Assembly: GCF_000620145.1 (NCBI RefSeq)
Contig: NZ_JHVM01000019.1
Coordinates: 1-46,831 of the forward strand
Source of the DNA: Deefgea rivuli DSM 18356
GTDB lineage: Bacteria; Pseudomonadota; Gammaproteobacteria; Burkholderiales; Chitinibacteraceae
Direction: 5' to 3'
Length of the DNA: 46,831 nucleotides
Shown: positions 8,580-21,475 of the stretch, one piece after another
Numbering within the stretch: the stretch's first letter is position 1
How the letters are laid out: each line of letters starts with the position of its first letter
Made by a program: the position numbers and the translations under genes
The notes under the pieces: model-generated
What the model saw: only the letters and a program-made list of their open reading frames with translations
Database searches by the model: none
What the model was told of the DNA's origin: nothing

Positions 8580-9047
8580 TCAACCGGTGATTAGCGTTTG
8601 ATCAATTTTTATGACGACTTTACGGATTAGCATCGGCGCATTCAGCGCACGGCAGGGTTTGTGTAATTCGCCAGGGAAAAAGATTGCAAACATGCCCGGC
8701 GTTAATACCAGACGCGTTTCATTGGCTTGTGGATGCACAAAAGCAATATCGCGCTCAGTCAATTGATCGGTCACACGCTCTAATTCCAAATTGGCGGGCA
8801 AATAGCCAATTACTTCTTCGCCTTCCAGCAAATATTGAATATCAATATAGCGCTGATGAAACTCAGGCATCCCCGTCTCCCACGGCTGCGTCAGCGGGGT
8901 TTGTACGATGGCAATCATGTTGTCGCCATCAATCGGATAACGCCCCGGCGCCATTTGGCTGAAATCGGTATGGCGCAAATAGTTGAGCGCAGCGTTGAGT
9001 GCGACAGGAAGGGGAAGGTGGGTTTGATCGATGTGGCCGAGGAACAT
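8580..9047 (-). CDS. YhcH/YjgK/YiaL family protein
   Basis: This 155-residue protein belongs to the YhcH/YjgK/YiaL (DUF386) family of small cupin-like proteins, which act as sugar anomerases or have unassigned roles in sugar-acid metabolism. Recognisable parts are FHQRYIDIQYLLEGEE, the central HxxYxDxQ-type motif, and FAIFFPGELHKP near the C-terminus, both of which usually hold metal-binding residues. Its length is normal for the family. No sugar-catabolic genes are adjacent, so the substrate is unknown. It is divergent from the acetyltransferase gene across about 107 bases. Confidence 0.85.
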   Translation of the reverse strand: MFLGHIDQTHLPLPVALNAALNYLRHTDFSQMAPGRYPIDGDNMIAIVQTPLTQPWETGMPEFHQRYIDIQYLLEGEEVIGYLPANLELERVTDQLTERDIAFVHPQANETRLVLTPGMFAIFFPGELHKPCRALNAPMLIRKVVIKIDQTLITG

Positions 9048-9154
9048 AATGAGATCGTTTCAAAAGCAAACGCCTATTGTAAACTGCGCCTGCGTTTTTT
9101 GTAGAAAGCGGTCGCTTGACGATGAAAACTGTAGCTAATCACGAGAGTAGATCA

Positions 9155-9607
9155 ATGATTTTTCGCCCGACCTTAGAACAAGATATTGAAGCATTATTTA
9201 TACTGCGCGCCGTAACGCGGGAAAACCCAATGTCGATTGAGCAATTGGCTGCATTAGGCATTACGCCTGAAAGTAGTAAGGCGGCTTTAGCGGCTGGCGA
9301 GATCGCTGGCTGGGTGTGTTCCGTGCAAGATCAAATCGTTGGGTTTTGTTCGGGGGATTGCGCTAGTGGCGAAGTGCTGGTGTTGGCCGTGTTGCCAGAG
9401 TATGAAGGGCAGGGCGTTGGTAAAGGCTTATTGCAGCGCATGGTTGAGCAGCTCGGGCAGCAGCACTCAAGAATTTGGCTCGCCGCCAATCCCGATCCGC
9501 AAGGGCGCGCGTATGGTTTTTATCGTCGGCAAGGATTTGTCGCCGCTAGGCATTTTGATGCTGCTGGGGATGAGATTTTGGAATTAGCGCTGACGTCACA
9601 GCGCTAA
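9155..9607 (+). CDS. GNAT-family N-acetyltransferase
   Basis: This GNAT acetyltransferase has about 150 residues from the ATG at 9155. The acetyl-CoA loop is clear (VLPEYEGQGVGKGLLQRMVE), followed by the C-terminal GFYRRQGFVAARHFD typical of the fold. Two earlier in-frame starts exist, TTG 9116 and ATG 9122. I prefer 9155 because a GAGAG lies just upstream and the domain begins at IFRPTLEQDIE. The acceptor is unknown. Confidence 0.82.
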   Translation: MIFRPTLEQDIEALFILRAVTRENPMSIEQLAALGITPESSKAALAAGEIAGWVCSVQDQIVGFCSGDCASGEVLVLAVLPEYEGQGVGKGLLQRMVEQLGQQHSRIWLAANPDPQGRAYGFYRRQGFVAARHFDAAGDEILELALTSQR

Positions 9608-9610
9608 GTA

Positions 9611-9640
9611 AAAAGGCCACTGATTAATCAGTGGCCTTTT
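9611..9640. terminator. Bidirectional terminator between the acetyltransferase gene and valS
   Basis: A perfect 30-base palindrome has A4 and T4 flanks and a GGCCACTGATTAATCAGTGGCC core. The genes on either side converge, so it can end both transcripts. Confidence 0.92.
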
Positions 9641-9654
9641 TTGACTCTAATGCT

Positions 9655-12546
9655 TTATTTCAATTTATCGACTTGCACATTCAAGCTATGCAATTTGTCG
9701 TGTAGCTCGATCACTTGTGCTTGATCTTTGGCGACCAAATGCGCTGGCGCTTTGTCGGTGTAACCGGGTTTTTCCAGCTTGGCGACGAGTTTTTCTAAGG
9801 CGTCCGCAGTTTTGCCGATTTCCTTATTCAAACGCGCCGTTTCAGCGGCTTTATCGATTTCCACTTTCAGCATCAAGCGCGTCGTGCCAGCGACTGCCAC
9901 GGGCGCATCGCCTTCGGGCAATTTCTCAACGATATTCACTTCAGACAATTTCGCCAGCGGCAGTAAATACTTGGCGTATTTTTGCAGCTCGCTACTGCCT
10001 TCAACAAACATTGGCACTTTCAGCGCAGGGCTTAGGCCCATTTCACCGCGCAAATTACGTGCTGCAAAGGCAATCGCTTTGAGTTCAACCATCGCTGCCA
10101 TTGCTGCTGGCTTGATTTTGGACTCGTCAGCGATAGGCCATGCCGCCATCATTAGCGATTCAGTGTCTTTTTTGCCGGCGAGTGGGGCAACGGTTTGCCA
10201 CAGCTCTTCGGTAATAAACGGCATGATAGGGTGAATCAGGCGCAGGATAGTTTCTAGTACGCGAATCAAAGTACGGCGCGCCGCACGTTGTTGTGGCTCG
10301 GTGCCGTGCTGAGTTTGCACTTTTGCCAGCTCAATATACCAATCGCAATATTCATTCCACGTGAATTCGTAGATCGCTTGCGCGGCCAAATCGAAACGGA
10401 AAGTATCGAGCGCCGTGGTCATGGTTTGTTCGGTTTCTTGCAGGCGACCGATAATCCATTCATCGGCAAAGCTGTATTCCAGCTCTGCACCGTCTTCGAG
10501 GCCGCAATCTTTGTCGACGACATTCATCATCACAAAGCGCGTCGCGTTCCAGATTTTATTGCAGAAATTGCGATAACCATCGCAGCGTTTCTGGTCAAAA
10601 TTGATCGAACGGCCGAGTGACGCGAGCGATGCAAACGTAAAGCGCAATGCATCCACACCATACGCAGGTATCCCTTCTGGGAATTCTTTGGCGGTTTTGG
10701 CGGCGACTTTCGGCGCGTTTTCTGGGCGACGTAATCCCGTCGTGCGCTTTTCTAGCAAGGGCTCCAGAGCAATACCGTCGATTAAATCAACTGGGTCGAG
10801 CACATTGCCTTCGGATTTGGACATTTTCTGCCCTTCCGCATCGCGCACCAAACCGTGGATATACACGTGTTTGAACGGTACTTTGCCAGTGAAATGCTTG
10901 GTCATCATAATCATCCGAGCAACCCAGAAGAAAATAATGTCGTAGCCCGTCACGAGCACCGCAGATGGCAAGAACGCTTTCAAGTCGGGTGTCTCGTTCG
11001 GCCAGCCGTGGCTAGAGAATGGAACCAACGCCGAGCTAAACCAAGTATCCAAAACGTCGTTATCGCGCGTTACAGACTTACCGCCAGCCTTCGCAATTGC
11101 TTCCGCTTCGGTACGCGCCACATACACTTGGCCGTCTTCATCGTACCAAGCCGGGATTTGATGACCCCACCAGAGTTGGCGAGAAATACACCAATCTTGG
11201 ATGTTATTGAGCCATGAATTATAAGTATTTACCCAATCATTCGGCACGAACTGCACTTCGCCGCTGTGCACTGCTTCGAGCGCTTTTTCGGTAATGCTTT
11301 GGCCCGTTGCATCAGGCTTAGTCATCGCCATAAACCATTGATTCGTCAACATCGGTTCGATAACTACGCCAGTGCGATCACCACGTGGAACCATTAATTT
11401 GTGCTTTTTAACTTCCGCTAATAAGCCCGCAGTTTTTAAATCCTCGACAATTTGTTTGCGAGCATCGAAACGATCTACCCCACAATATTCAGCTGGAATA
11501 GCGCTGATGATCGTAAGTTGCGATCCTGCAATACCAATCACATTTCCATTTAGGTTCGGAGCATTGTCGTAGCGCTCAGTAACTTCTCTATTTTGTGCAA
11601 ATTGATTAGTTTCAATTTTTGCATCAAGAGTGAAAATTGAAACGGGTGTAACCCCTTGCAGCGAGCCATCTTTGTGGCGTTGCCAAACGGCATAGTCATT
11701 CGCATCATGTGCGGGCGTAACTTTAACGACGCCAGTGCCAAAGTCTTTATCGACATAGTCATCGGCAATGATTGGAATTTCACGATTACACAATGGCAAT
11801 TTCACCATGTGACCGATTAAATGTTTGTAGCGCTCGTCTTCTGGATTAACCATAACCGCAACGTCGCCAAGCATTGTTTCTGGGCGGGTTGTTGCAACGG
11901 TTAAATATTCAAGACCGAGACTTTGATCGACGAGCGGGTAGTGGATATGCCACATAAAGCCATCTTCTTCTTCGGAAATTACTTCCAAATCAGAAACTGC
12001 AGTGCCGAGAACTGGATCCCAATTCACTAGGCGTTTACCGCGATAAATTAGGCCTTCATCAAATAGACGTACAAATGCCTCTGTTACGGCGGTCGACATT
12101 TTGTCGTCCATCGTGAAATATTCGCGGCTCCAATCGACCGACGAGCCCATGCGGCGCATTTGGCCAGTGATGGTATCCCCGGATTCTTTTTTCCAATCCC
12201 AGACTTTTTCAAGGAATTTGGCGCGACCGAGTTCATGGCGGCTAATGCCTTGCGCATCCAGCTGGCGTTCAACGACGATTTGCGTCGCGATACCGGCGTG
12301 ATCCGTTCCCGGTACCCAGACTGTATTGTCGCCGCGCATGCGGTGGTAACGCGCTAAACCATCGTTAATCGTTTGATTAAACGCATGGCCCATATGCAGC
12401 GTGCCAGTGACGTTCGGCGGTGGTAGTAGGGTACAAAATGCCTCGCGTGCGAGGTCCATATTCGGTTGGAAATAGCCTTGGCTTTCCCAAAATGGGTACC
12501 AATGCGATTCAATATTCTGTGGCTCGAAGCTCTTGGCGAGTTCCAT
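9655..12546 (-). CDS. valS: Valyl-tRNA synthetase
   Basis: This class I aminoacyl-tRNA synthetase charges tRNA-Val. It is 963 residues, close to the usual bacterial length. The HIGH motif reads HMGH at 51-54 within [15 protein letters not shown], and KMSKS is at 574-578. The CP1 editing region contains [12 protein letters not shown], and the C-terminus has the typical ValS coiled coil ([20 protein letters not shown]). A TATAAT sits 30 bases upstream of the ATG. In E. coli valS directly follows holC. Here the kdp operon and two other genes lie in between. Confidence 0.98.
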   Translation of the reverse strand: MELAKSFEPQNIESHWYPFWESQGYFQPNMDLAREAFCTLLPPPNVTGTLHMGHAFNQTINDGLARYHRMRGDNTVWVPGTDHAGIATQIVVERQLDAQGISRHELGRAKFLEKVWDWKKESGDTITGQMRRMGSSVDWSREYFTMDDKMSTAVTEAFVRLFDEGLIYRGKRLVNWDPVLGTAVSDLEVISEEEDGFMWHIHYPLVDQSLGLEYLTVATTRPETMLGDVAVMVNPEDERYKHLIGHMVKLPLCNREIPIIADDYVDKDFGTGVVKVTPAHDANDYAVWQRHKDGSLQGVTPVSIFTLDAKIETNQFAQNREVTERYDNAPNLNGNVIGIAGSQLTIISAIPAEYCGVDRFDARKQIVEDLKTAGLLAEVKKHKLMVPRGDRTGVVIEPMLTNQWFMAMTKPDATGQSITEKALEAVHSGEVQFVPNDWVNTYNSWLNNIQDWCISRQLWWGHQIPAWYDEDGQVYVARTEAEAIAKAGGKSVTRDNDVLDTWFSSALVPFSSHGWPNETPDLKAFLPSAVLVTGYDIIFFWVARMIMMTKHFTGKVPFKHVYIHGLVRDAEGQKMSKSEGNVLDPVDLIDGIALEPLLEKRTTGLRRPENAPKVAAKTAKEFPEGIPAYGVDALRFTFASLASLGRSINFDQKRCDGYRNFCNKIWNATRFVMMNVVDKDCGLEDGAELEYSFADEWIIGRLQETEQTMTTALDTFRFDLAAQAIYEFTWNEYCDWYIELAKVQTQHGTEPQQRAARRTLIRVLETILRLIHPIMPFITEELWQTVAPLAGKKDTESLMMAAWPIADESKIKPAAMAAMVELKAIAFAARNLRGEMGLSPALKVPMFVEGSSELQKYAKYLLPLAKLSEVNIVEKLPEGDAPVAVAGTTRLMLKVEIDKAAETARLNKEIGKTADALEKLVAKLEKPGYTDKAPAHLVAKDQAQVIELHDKLHSLNVQVDKLK

Positions 12547-12576
12547 GGTGCGTGCTCAGTAAAAGCGAAACCGTAG

Positions 12577-12582
12577 ATTATA
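12577..12582 (-). promoter_or_regulatory. Probable -10 box of valS
   Basis: TATAAT occurs on the minus strand 30 bases before the valS ATG, in the gap after kdpE. The matching -35 is poor (CACCCA at 17-base spacing), so the call rests on the perfect -10 and its position. Confidence 0.45.
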
Positions 12583-12673
12583 CGTGAGCTGCGAGCAGTT
12601 GGGTGCGAGGTGTGCGTGGCTTTGAATAATGATGACAGCTTGATCGCCGACAGCATTTTTTGGGTGCTGCTGA

Positions 12674-13366
12674 TTACGCCAGCAAGCGGTAGCCAACGCC
12701 CGTTTCGGTTAGGAAGTGTTGCGGCAGCGCCGGATCGGTTTCAAGTTTTTGTCGTAAATGCCCCATATACACGCGTAAATACTGGCTGGATTCACTGTGG
12801 TTTGGGCCCCAGACTTCACGCAATAATTCGCGCTGTGTCATCACTTTGCCCGCGTGGCGAATCAAGGTGGCAAGGAGGCGGTATTCAATTGGTGTTAAAT
12901 GAACGGCTTGCTCGGCTTTAATGACTTGCCGCTGCACCAGATCAACGCGCACATCACCAAAAGTAAAGGTTTGCTCATTACGCGCACTGTTTCCCGCATG
13001 GCGGCGCAATAGTACGCGGATTCGCGCCAAGCATTCGTCAACGCCAAATGGCTTGGTCAAATAGTCATCGGCTCCTGCGTCTAGCGCCGTGACTTTGATG
13101 TCTTCTTGCTCTCTGGCCGACAAAACTAAAATCGGCAAATCGCTCCAATCACGCAATTGGCGAATCACTTCAATGCCATCGATGTCGGGTAGGCCTAAAT
13201 CTAAAATCACTAAATCGGGTTTGCGGCTGGCGACCGCCATTAGCCCGCGTTGGCCGGTTTCGGCTTCATGCACGATCATTCCGGCGTGCTCTAGCGTCGT
13301 TTTCAAAAAACGGCGAATCGGCGCTTCGTCTTCAATCAGCACCAGCGTAATGGGGAGTTCGTTCAT
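12674..13366 (-). CDS. kdpE: KdpE response regulator
   Basis: This OmpR/PhoB-type response regulator has 230 residues. Its receiver domain has acidic residues near the start (IEDE), the phospho-acceptor Asp56 in DLVILDLGLPD, and the conserved lysine in DYLTKPFG. The C-terminal winged helix ends in VYMGHLRQKLETDP and GVGYRLL. It activates kdpFABC when phosphorylated by KdpD. Its ATG overlaps the kdpD stop by four bases (ATGA), so the pair is translationally coupled. Confidence 0.96.
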   Translation of the reverse strand: MNELPITLVLIEDEAPIRRFLKTTLEHAGMIVHEAETGQRGLMAVASRKPDLVILDLGLPDIDGIEVIRQLRDWSDLPILVLSAREQEDIKVTALDAGADDYLTKPFGVDECLARIRVLLRRHAGNSARNEQTFTFGDVRVDLVQRQVIKAEQAVHLTPIEYRLLATLIRHAGKVMTQRELLREVWGPNHSESSQYLRVYMGHLRQKLETDPALPQHFLTETGVGYRLLA

Positions 13367-16038
13367 TCGGTTTCGCAGAGAGTGGGGGGATTGCCTAGCG
13401 GCAGCGTAAAGCTAAATTCAGCACCATGCGGATTTAAGTTTCTCGCGGCAATTTTACCGCCATGCGCCGCGACAATCGCACGGCAAATCGCCAAACCCAA
13501 GCCCACACCTGGCGTTGAGGTTTCGCTCGTACCGCGCGTAAATTTATCAAACAAACGCTCGGCCGCGCCAACTGGCAGACCTGCGCCATTATCGCTGACG
13601 CGGATGAGTACCGTCTCATTGTCGACGCTGGCGGCCAGATTAATTTCGCTGCCCATCGGCGTGTATTTCGCCGCATTTTCGAGCAAATTCACCAATACGC
13701 GTTCAATCAAAATCGCATCGTATTCTAAAAGTGGCAAATCGGGCGGCAAATGAACGCGCAAATGATGCTGTGCCAATGCCGTGCCACACGCCCGCGCCGC
13801 GCTGCCGACCACTTCTTCGAGCACCTGCCATTCCATTTTCAGCTTCACACCCGATTGCAATTTGGCCATATCGAGCAAATTAATCACCAGACTATTCATC
13901 CGCAATACTTCGTGATTGAGCGCGTCCAAAGTACTGTCTTGCTCGGTGGCGTCCAAGCGACCAGACTGCAAGAGGCTCACCATGCCAATCAAACTGGTGA
14001 GTGGCGTGCGCAAATCGTGCGAAACGGTAGAGAGCACGCTATTTCTTAGCCGCTCACTTTCCATCGCAACAATCGCGTCTTGCGCCACTTCAACATAATG
14101 CACGCGCTCTAAAGACAGCGCGATTTGGCTGGCGCAGGTTTCAAGTAATCGTTGCTGCTCGGGGCTGGCGATCAGCGCATCGTCAGCCGGAATCAGCGCC
14201 ATCACGCCGCGCAAACGCATCGGCGCTTTTAAGGGCAAATACAGCGCCTTGGAGGCTGGCAAAGTATGCGTACCGCGCCCCGCCATTTCATTGCGATCAA
14301 ACACCCATTGCGCCAGACCAATATCAAACTCGGCCATTTCACCGGCCGGCTGCAATTGATCATGTGCATCGGGCAATAAAATCAGCAATTGCGAATCAAA
14401 TAATTCGGCCAAACGCCGCACGCCCATTTCGACGACGCTGGCAGCAGTTAACGCACCCGCCAGTTCGCGGCCTAATTCGTATAACGCCCGCGTACGGCGC
14501 TCGCGGTAGGTGGCGACTTGCGCTTCGAAACGCAAACTGGCCGCGAGCTGGCTGATAATCAGCGCCACGCTCAGCATCAGCACAAAGGTAAACACATACT
14601 GCGTGTCGGCAACGGTGAGCGAAAATTTGGGATGGACGAAAAAGAAATCAAAAGCAAATACGCTGAGAATAGACGCCAGCACGCCCGGCCCACGGCCATA
14701 GCGCATCGCGACCAAGACCACCGTCAGCAAAAACACGATAACGACATTGGCTAAATCAAACACATTGAGTAATGCCGCCGCCAGTAGCGTCGTCAGCGTA
14801 CACGCGCCAATCGCAATGCCATAGCCGCGCCATTGCGTCGCTTGATCTGCGACGTGAAATAATAAGCTAGGGGTATTCGCTGCTGGCGTGTAGCTTATAT
14901 CGTGTGCAACAACATACACATCAACATCCTGCGCGCGCTGTGCCAATTGCTCGGATAACGGCGTGCGCCACAAACGTGAAACGCGGCCGCGCAGCGATTT
15001 GCCTACGACCAATTTTGATACATTGCGGCTACGGGCATACGCCAGCAAAGTCAGCGGCAAATCCGCGCCCGCCAGTACCGAGGTTTCCGCGCCCAATTCC
15101 TGTGCCAAGCGCAAGTTCGCCAGGATGCGCTCCCGATCCACATTGCTTTGCCGTTGCAGCGATGGGGTTTCGACATAGATCGCCAACCAATCGGCGTGCA
15201 AATTCACCGCCAAACGCGCTGCGCTGCGGATCAATTTTTCGGCATCAACGCCAGGGCCAACGCAAACCAGCAAGCGTTCACGCGCCTGCCAAACGGGTTG
15301 AATCGCTTGGTCAGCGCGATACTCACGCATCTGTGCATCAACGCGATCCGCCGTGCGGCGCAGCGCCAGTTCACGCAGCGCCAGCAAATTACCTTTGCGG
15401 AAAAAATGCTGCGCAGCGCGATTAGCCTGCTCGCCGAGATAAACCTTTCCCGCCGCCAAGCGCCCAAGCAGCTCCTCTGGCGGTAAATCGACCAAAGTGA
15501 CTTCATCGGCCAGATCAAACATTCGATCCGGCACGGTTTCACGCACGATAATGCCGGTAATTTGGCCGACGATGTCGTTGAGGCTTTCTAAATGCTGCAC
15601 ATTCAATGTCGTATAAACATCAATCCCCGCCGCCAGCAGCTCCTCAACGTCTTGCCAGCGTTTGGTATGGCGGCTACCCGCGACATTGGAATGCGCAAAT
15701 TCATCAATCAGAATCAGCGCGGGCTGGCGCAACAGCGCTTGGTCTAAATCGAACTCGCCCAATGAACGGCCTCGATATTCAATTTGCTTCGCGGGCAGTA
15801 CTTCCAAGCCATTGAGCTGCGCCTGCGTTTCACTACGCCCATGTGTTTCAACGACGCCAACGACGACTTCAACGCCCTCGCGAATCCGCGCATGCGCCGC
15901 CGCCAGCATCGCGTAGGTTTTACCTACGCCTGCGCAAGCACCAAAAAAAATCTTGAGCCGCCCACGCTGCGATTTCTCTTCATCGCGCTGCAACTGCGCA
16001 ATCAAGGCATCGGGGTCGGGTCTTAGGGTTTCGTTCAC
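13363..16038 (-). CDS. kdpD: KdpD sensor histidine kinase
   Basis: Starting at GTG 16038 gives 891 residues, almost the E. coli length (894). An ATG at 16083 would add 15 residues lying inside a repeat element and is less likely. In order: the KdpD N-terminal domain with Walker A GACAGVGKT (33-41) and DEFAHSNVAGSRHTKR, a Usp-like domain, four membrane helices near 400-500, a GAF-like region, then the kinase core with the phosphorylatable His674 in VSHDLRTPL and GVGLGLAICRAIVAAHGG. It senses low potassium or turgor and phosphorylates KdpE. Confidence 0.96.
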   Translation of the reverse strand: MNETLRPDPDALIAQLQRDEEKSQRGRLKIFFGACAGVGKTYAMLAAAHARIREGVEVVVGVVETHGRSETQAQLNGLEVLPAKQIEYRGRSLGEFDLDQALLRQPALILIDEFAHSNVAGSRHTKRWQDVEELLAAGIDVYTTLNVQHLESLNDIVGQITGIIVRETVPDRMFDLADEVTLVDLPPEELLGRLAAGKVYLGEQANRAAQHFFRKGNLLALRELALRRTADRVDAQMREYRADQAIQPVWQARERLLVCVGPGVDAEKLIRSAARLAVNLHADWLAIYVETPSLQRQSNVDRERILANLRLAQELGAETSVLAGADLPLTLLAYARSRNVSKLVVGKSLRGRVSRLWRTPLSEQLAQRAQDVDVYVVAHDISYTPAANTPSLLFHVADQATQWRGYGIAIGACTLTTLLAAALLNVFDLANVVIVFLLTVVLVAMRYGRGPGVLASILSVFAFDFFFVHPKFSLTVADTQYVFTFVLMLSVALIISQLAASLRFEAQVATYRERRTRALYELGRELAGALTAASVVEMGVRRLAELFDSQLLILLPDAHDQLQPAGEMAEFDIGLAQWVFDRNEMAGRGTHTLPASKALYLPLKAPMRLRGVMALIPADDALIASPEQQRLLETCASQIALSLERVHYVEVAQDAIVAMESERLRNSVLSTVSHDLRTPLTSLIGMVSLLQSGRLDATEQDSTLDALNHEVLRMNSLVINLLDMAKLQSGVKLKMEWQVLEEVVGSAARACGTALAQHHLRVHLPPDLPLLEYDAILIERVLVNLLENAAKYTPMGSEINLAASVDNETVLIRVSDNGAGLPVGAAERLFDKFTRGTSETSTPGVGLGLAICRAIVAAHGGKIAARNLNPHGAEFSFTLPLGNPPTLCETE

Positions 16039-16067
16039 TGTTAATGTCCGTCTAAATTCAAATGATT

Positions 16068-16395
16068 GGATCACGAAAGGCACGAAAAAAGGCCGAAATT
16101 AAAATCTAAGAAAACACTGATTTAATTCGTTATCTCCGACTACTTTGCCACACCAAAAACCTTTCAACGCAGAGACGCAGAGAAAAGCAAAAAATCATCA
16201 ATTCGTCATTCCGGCGAAGGCCGGAATCCAGCTGCAATGCTGGTTTTACCTGAGCTCTGGATACCGGCCTGCGCCGGTATGACGATATAAATGAATAGTT
16301 TTGAACTTGTGTAGATACTTATGCTCTGCGTCGAAAAGGTTTTTACTAACGACTGACTGATGTTATTTTCGGCTTTTTCATGCTTTTCGTGATCC
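16068..16395. repeat. Nested palindromic element between kdpD and kdpC
   Basis: The gap of about 360 bases is one nested inverted repeat. The outer arms are 16068-16099 and 16365-16395 (GGATCACGAAA and CACGAAAA motifs, roughly 85-90% complementary). The middle arms are 16155-16174 and 16324-16344 (AAAAACCTTT and ACGCAGAG). The centre holds a REP-like pair. No ORF is credible in it. The layout suggests repeat insertion inside an older palindromic element. Confidence 0.8.
16194..16318. repeat. REP-like pair, family A, copy 1
   Basis: About 125 bases carry two hairpins: ATTCCGGC-GAAG-GCCGGAAT near 16208 and ATACCGGC-CTGC-GCCGGTAT at 16261-16280, with GCTGCAATG and CTCTGGATACC between them. The same unit recurs at 17012-17136 and 35312-35430. 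It resembles the widespread REP/BIME class whose hairpins begin GTCATTCC. Confidence 0.9.
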
Positions 16396-16400
16396 CCGTT

Positions 16401-16982
16401 TTACTGCGCGGCGGGAACTCGATCTAAGGCCAGATTTAGTTCCAGCACATTCACAACCGGTTCGCCCAGAATACCCCATTGTTTGCCTGCGGTATGCGCG
16501 CTGACCAGTTGCGCAACTTGGTCTGGCGATAAATTCCTTGCCTTGGCGACGCGTTCTAGCTGATACGTCGCTGCGGCGGGGCTGATATGGGGATCAAGCC
16601 CACTGGCTGAGGCGGTGACTAAATCGAGCGGAACGGGATTGCTCTGCGCCGGATGCGCGGCTTTCATCGCAGCTACGCGCTCGGCCACGGTTTTCAAAAA
16701 TGCGGGATTGGTCGGCCCAAGATTCGAGCCCGACGAGCCTGCGCCGTTATACGCCATGGGCGCAGTCGCCGATGGCCGCGACCAGAAATATTTGCTGTCG
16801 CTAAACGATTGACCAATCAAGCTCGAACCGACAATTTTGCCGTTTTGTTCAATCAAGCTACCAGCGGCTTGTTCTGGAAACAAAACTTTAGCGATACCTG
16901 TGACTGCGAGTGGGTAGGCCACGCCAGTGATCAGTGTGAGCGCGGTAAAAATAACTAGCGCAGGGCGGAGTTGTTGCAACAT
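16401..16982 (-). CDS. kdpC: KdpC, potassium-transporting ATPase C subunit
   Basis: This 193-residue subunit has one N-terminal membrane helix (residues ~8-30, [19 protein letters not shown]) and the family signatures [19 protein letters not shown] and [15 protein letters not shown]. KdpC stabilises the KdpFABC complex and aids ATP use by KdpB. Its length is normal (E. coli 190). It is separated from both kdpB and kdpD by repeat elements instead of the tight spacing usual in kdp operons. Confidence 0.97.
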   Translation of the reverse strand: MLQQLRPALVIFTALTLITGVAYPLAVTGIAKVLFPEQAAGSLIEQNGKIVGSSLIGQSFSDSKYFWSRPSATAPMAYNGAGSSGSNLGPTNPAFLKTVAERVAAMKAAHPAQSNPVPLDLVTASASGLDPHISPAAATYQLERVAKARNLSPDQVAQLVSAHTAGKQWGILGEPVVNVLELNLALDRVPAAQ

Positions 16983-17011
16983 GATTTAATCCTTTATTTG
17001 GGTGAAACAAT

Positions 17012-17136
17012 AATCATCAATTCGTCATTCCGGCGAAAGCCGGAATCCAGCTGCAATGCTGACTTCACCGAAGCTCTGGATACCGGCCTACGCCGGTATG
17101 ACGATCTAAATGAAAAATTTTGAGCCGATGTAGATA
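17012..17136. repeat. REP-like pair, family A, copy 2 (kdpC-kdpB gap)
   Basis: This is the same two-hairpin unit as at 16194, with a few changes (CGAAAGCCGG, CCTACGCCGG). It fills most of the 220-base gap between kdpB and kdpC, and no ORF is credible there. Confidence 0.9.
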
Positions 17137-17202
17137 CCGATTTTCTAATCATCAATACCTAATCTAAGCTGTCTCTAGTTAGATTGAGTATTGGCTTGTA
17201 GG

Positions 17203-19263
<2,061 letters not shown>

Positions 19264-19396
19264 ATTTCTATCCTTAATCGCAAATTTAGTGCGGGTATTG
19301 AGCTGAAGCTTTTTAATTAAAATGGCTGCAAGTTAATACCCATTGGTGTGTAGCAATTATCAGAAAACGTGCTGACTCGTATCGTATCGCTGCATT

Positions 19397-19499
19397 CCCT
19401 CCCCCTTGACGGGGGAGGGTTAGGGTGGGGGTGATACTACGGAGTGCATCTGCAGGCTCAACACCCCCATCCCAGCCTTCCCCCGTCAAGGGGGAAGGA
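19397..19499. repeat. Inverted pair of REP-like hairpins, family B (kdpB-kdpA gap)
   Basis: Two related units face each other: CCCTCCCCCTTGACGGGGGA with GGGTTAGGGTGGGGGTG (19397-19433), and the inverted ACACCCCCATCCCAGCC with TTCCCCCGTCAAGGGGGAA (19461-19499). Each has its own hairpin, and the pair can form a longer stem. It accounts for most of the 331-base gap between kdpB and kdpA. A short frame across it (19313-19591) consists of repeat sequence and is not a credible gene. Confidence 0.88.
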
Positions 19500-19594
19500 G
19501 CTACAGCATTGGCCGCTAACGCATCTGCGTAACGATCAAAATATTGTTGAAACACACTGTGTTCATATTTTTTCGTGTCTTTCGTGAGCAAGGC

Positions 19595-21385
19595 TTAGTG
19601 CATCGCCATCATCTGCAATTGCTCAACAATCGGCCCTAGCGCCAGCGCGGGAATGTAGTTCAGCATGCCGACCAGTAGCACTGCGCCGACCAAGAGCGTG
19701 ACAAACAAAGGACCATGGGTCGGTAAAGTACCGGCGTTGACGGGTAGGCGCGGTTTGGCAGCAAGCGCCCCAGCCATCGCGAGCACCGGAATGATGATGC
19801 CAAAGCGCCCAAACCACATCGCGATGCCCAGCAGCGTGTTATAAAACGGCGTGTTGGCTGACAATCCGGCAAACGCCGAGCCATTGTTATTCGCGGCACT
19901 GGATAAGGCGTACAAGACTTCGCTAAAACCATGCGCACCTGGATTGAAAATCCCCGCCCGACCCGCTGTGGTGCTGACGGCCAAAGCGGTGCCGAGTAGT
20001 ACCAGTAGCGGCGTCATCAAAATCACTAAGGCGGTCATTTTCATTTCGAACGATTCGATTTTTTTGCCCAAGTATTCTGGTGTGCGACCGACCATTAATC
20101 CGGCGATAAACACTGCCAAGATGGCAAACACCAACATGCCGTACAGACCCGAACCCACGCCGCCGAACACGACTTCACCGAGCTGCATCAACAGCGTTGG
20201 TACCATGCCACCAATCGGCGTTAAGGACGCGTGCATTGCGTTGACCGCGCCACACGATGCCGCCGTGGTGATCGTTGCAAACAGGCTGGAAGCAATAATG
20301 CCAAAGCGTGTTTCTTTGCCTTCTAGATTGGCGATGGAATCAACACCCAGTTTGCTAAACGCCGGATTGCCGATGAGTTCGGCGCTGACCAAGACGCTGT
20401 AGGCAATCACAAACAGAATCGTCATCGCCGCCAGAATCGTCCAGCCTTGGCGCTTATCACCGACCATGCTGCCAAAAGTGAAGCACAGCGCCGCCGGAAT
20501 CAAAAAGATCGCCAACATTTGCAATAGGTTGGATAGCGGAGTTGGGTTTTCAAATGGGTGCGCTGAATTGGCGTTAAAGAAACCACCGCCATTGGTACCA
20601 AGCATTTTAATTGCTTCTTGCGACGCCACTGGGCCCATTGCGAGCAATTGGCTGTGATTGGTAACGGTTTCCATCACGGCTTGACCTGCTGCATCTTTCA
20701 CCGGATTGCTGGCTGAATCGAGCTTGGCTTGCTGGTAAGTCACTGCTTCAACGGTTTGCACTTCTTGGTACGGTTTAAAGTTCTGGATCACGCCTTGGCC
20801 GACCAAGAGCAGCGCGATGACCAGCGCAATCGGCGTCAGGACATATAAAGTAATCCGCGTTAAATCCGCCCAGATATTGCCGATGGTCGTCGCGCTTTTT
20901 CTAGCGAAGCCGCGAATCAGTGCAATCGCCACCGCAATGCCGCTGGCGGCCGACAAGAAGTTTTGTACCGCAAGGCCGAGCATTTGCGTCAGATAGCTCA
21001 TCGTGCCTTCACCTGCGTAACCTTGCCAATTGGTATTGGTAACAAAGGAAATCGCCGTGTTGAATGCCGAATCAGCCGAAACGCCAGACATTGCTTGTGG
21101 ATTCAGCGGCAGGCCACCTTGCATGCGTTGCAATAAATACACCGCTAGCACGCCTAAAATATTAAACAGCAGCAGCCCTAAAGCATAAGACTGCCATTTT
21201 TGCTCTGCCTCGGGTTTCACCCCAGCCAAGCGATAAAAGCCACGTTCAAGCGGGCGAAGGAGTTTCAAGCCCAAAGGGATATTACCGACCATTACGCGAG
21301 TAATTAAGAGACTCAGCGGCCAAGCCAGCACCAGCAACACGGTCAAATACAGACCGAGTTGCAATACAGCATTTGCGTCCATCAT
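19595..21385 (-). CDS. kdpA: KdpA, potassium-binding channel subunit
   Basis: This 596-residue polytopic membrane protein has the selectivity-filter-like segments of KdpA ([29 protein letters not shown] and [13 protein letters not shown]). It selects and passes potassium while KdpB spends ATP. The length is typical of KdpA outside enterobacteria. It starts three bases after kdpF ends. Confidence 0.97.
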   Translation of the reverse strand: MMDANAVLQLGLYLTVLLVLAWPLSLLITRVMVGNIPLGLKLLRPLERGFYRLAGVKPEAEQKWQSYALGLLLFNILGVLAVYLLQRMQGGLPLNPQAMSGVSADSAFNTAISFVTNTNWQGYAGEGTMSYLTQMLGLAVQNFLSAASGIAVAIALIRGFARKSATTIGNIWADLTRITLYVLTPIALVIALLLVGQGVIQNFKPYQEVQTVEAVTYQQAKLDSASNPVKDAAGQAVMETVTNHSQLLAMGPVASQEAIKMLGTNGGGFFNANSAHPFENPTPLSNLLQMLAIFLIPAALCFTFGSMVGDKRQGWTILAAMTILFVIAYSVLVSAELIGNPAFSKLGVDSIANLEGKETRFGIIASSLFATITTAASCGAVNAMHASLTPIGGMVPTLLMQLGEVVFGGVGSGLYGMLVFAILAVFIAGLMVGRTPEYLGKKIESFEMKMTALVILMTPLLVLLGTALAVSTTAGRAGIFNPGAHGFSEVLYALSSAANNNGSAFAGLSANTPFYNTLLGIAMWFGRFGIIIPVLAMAGALAAKPRLPVNAGTLPTHGPLFVTLLVGAVLLVGMLNYIPALALGPIVEQLQMMAMH

Positions 21386-21388
21386 TTA

Positions 21389-21475
21389 AAAACGCTCCGG
21401 TTTAAATAGGGCATAAAACAAGTACACCAGCAAAGCGACAGCAAAAATCGCCGCCAGCCATTCGACTAAATTCAT
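21389..21475 (-). CDS. kdpF: KdpF, small stabilising subunit
   Basis: This 28-residue membrane peptide begins MNLVEWLAAIFAVALLV and ends ALFKPERF, the typical KdpF pattern. A longer frame starts at 21592, but GGAGGTCAATC directly before the ATG at 21475 identifies the true start. It overlaps the upstream small ORF by ATGA. Confidence 0.9.

Noticed and set aside
19313-19591. 92-codon minus-strand ORF between kdpB and kdpA
   Set aside because: It crosses the family B hairpins, and its product is translated repeat sequence.
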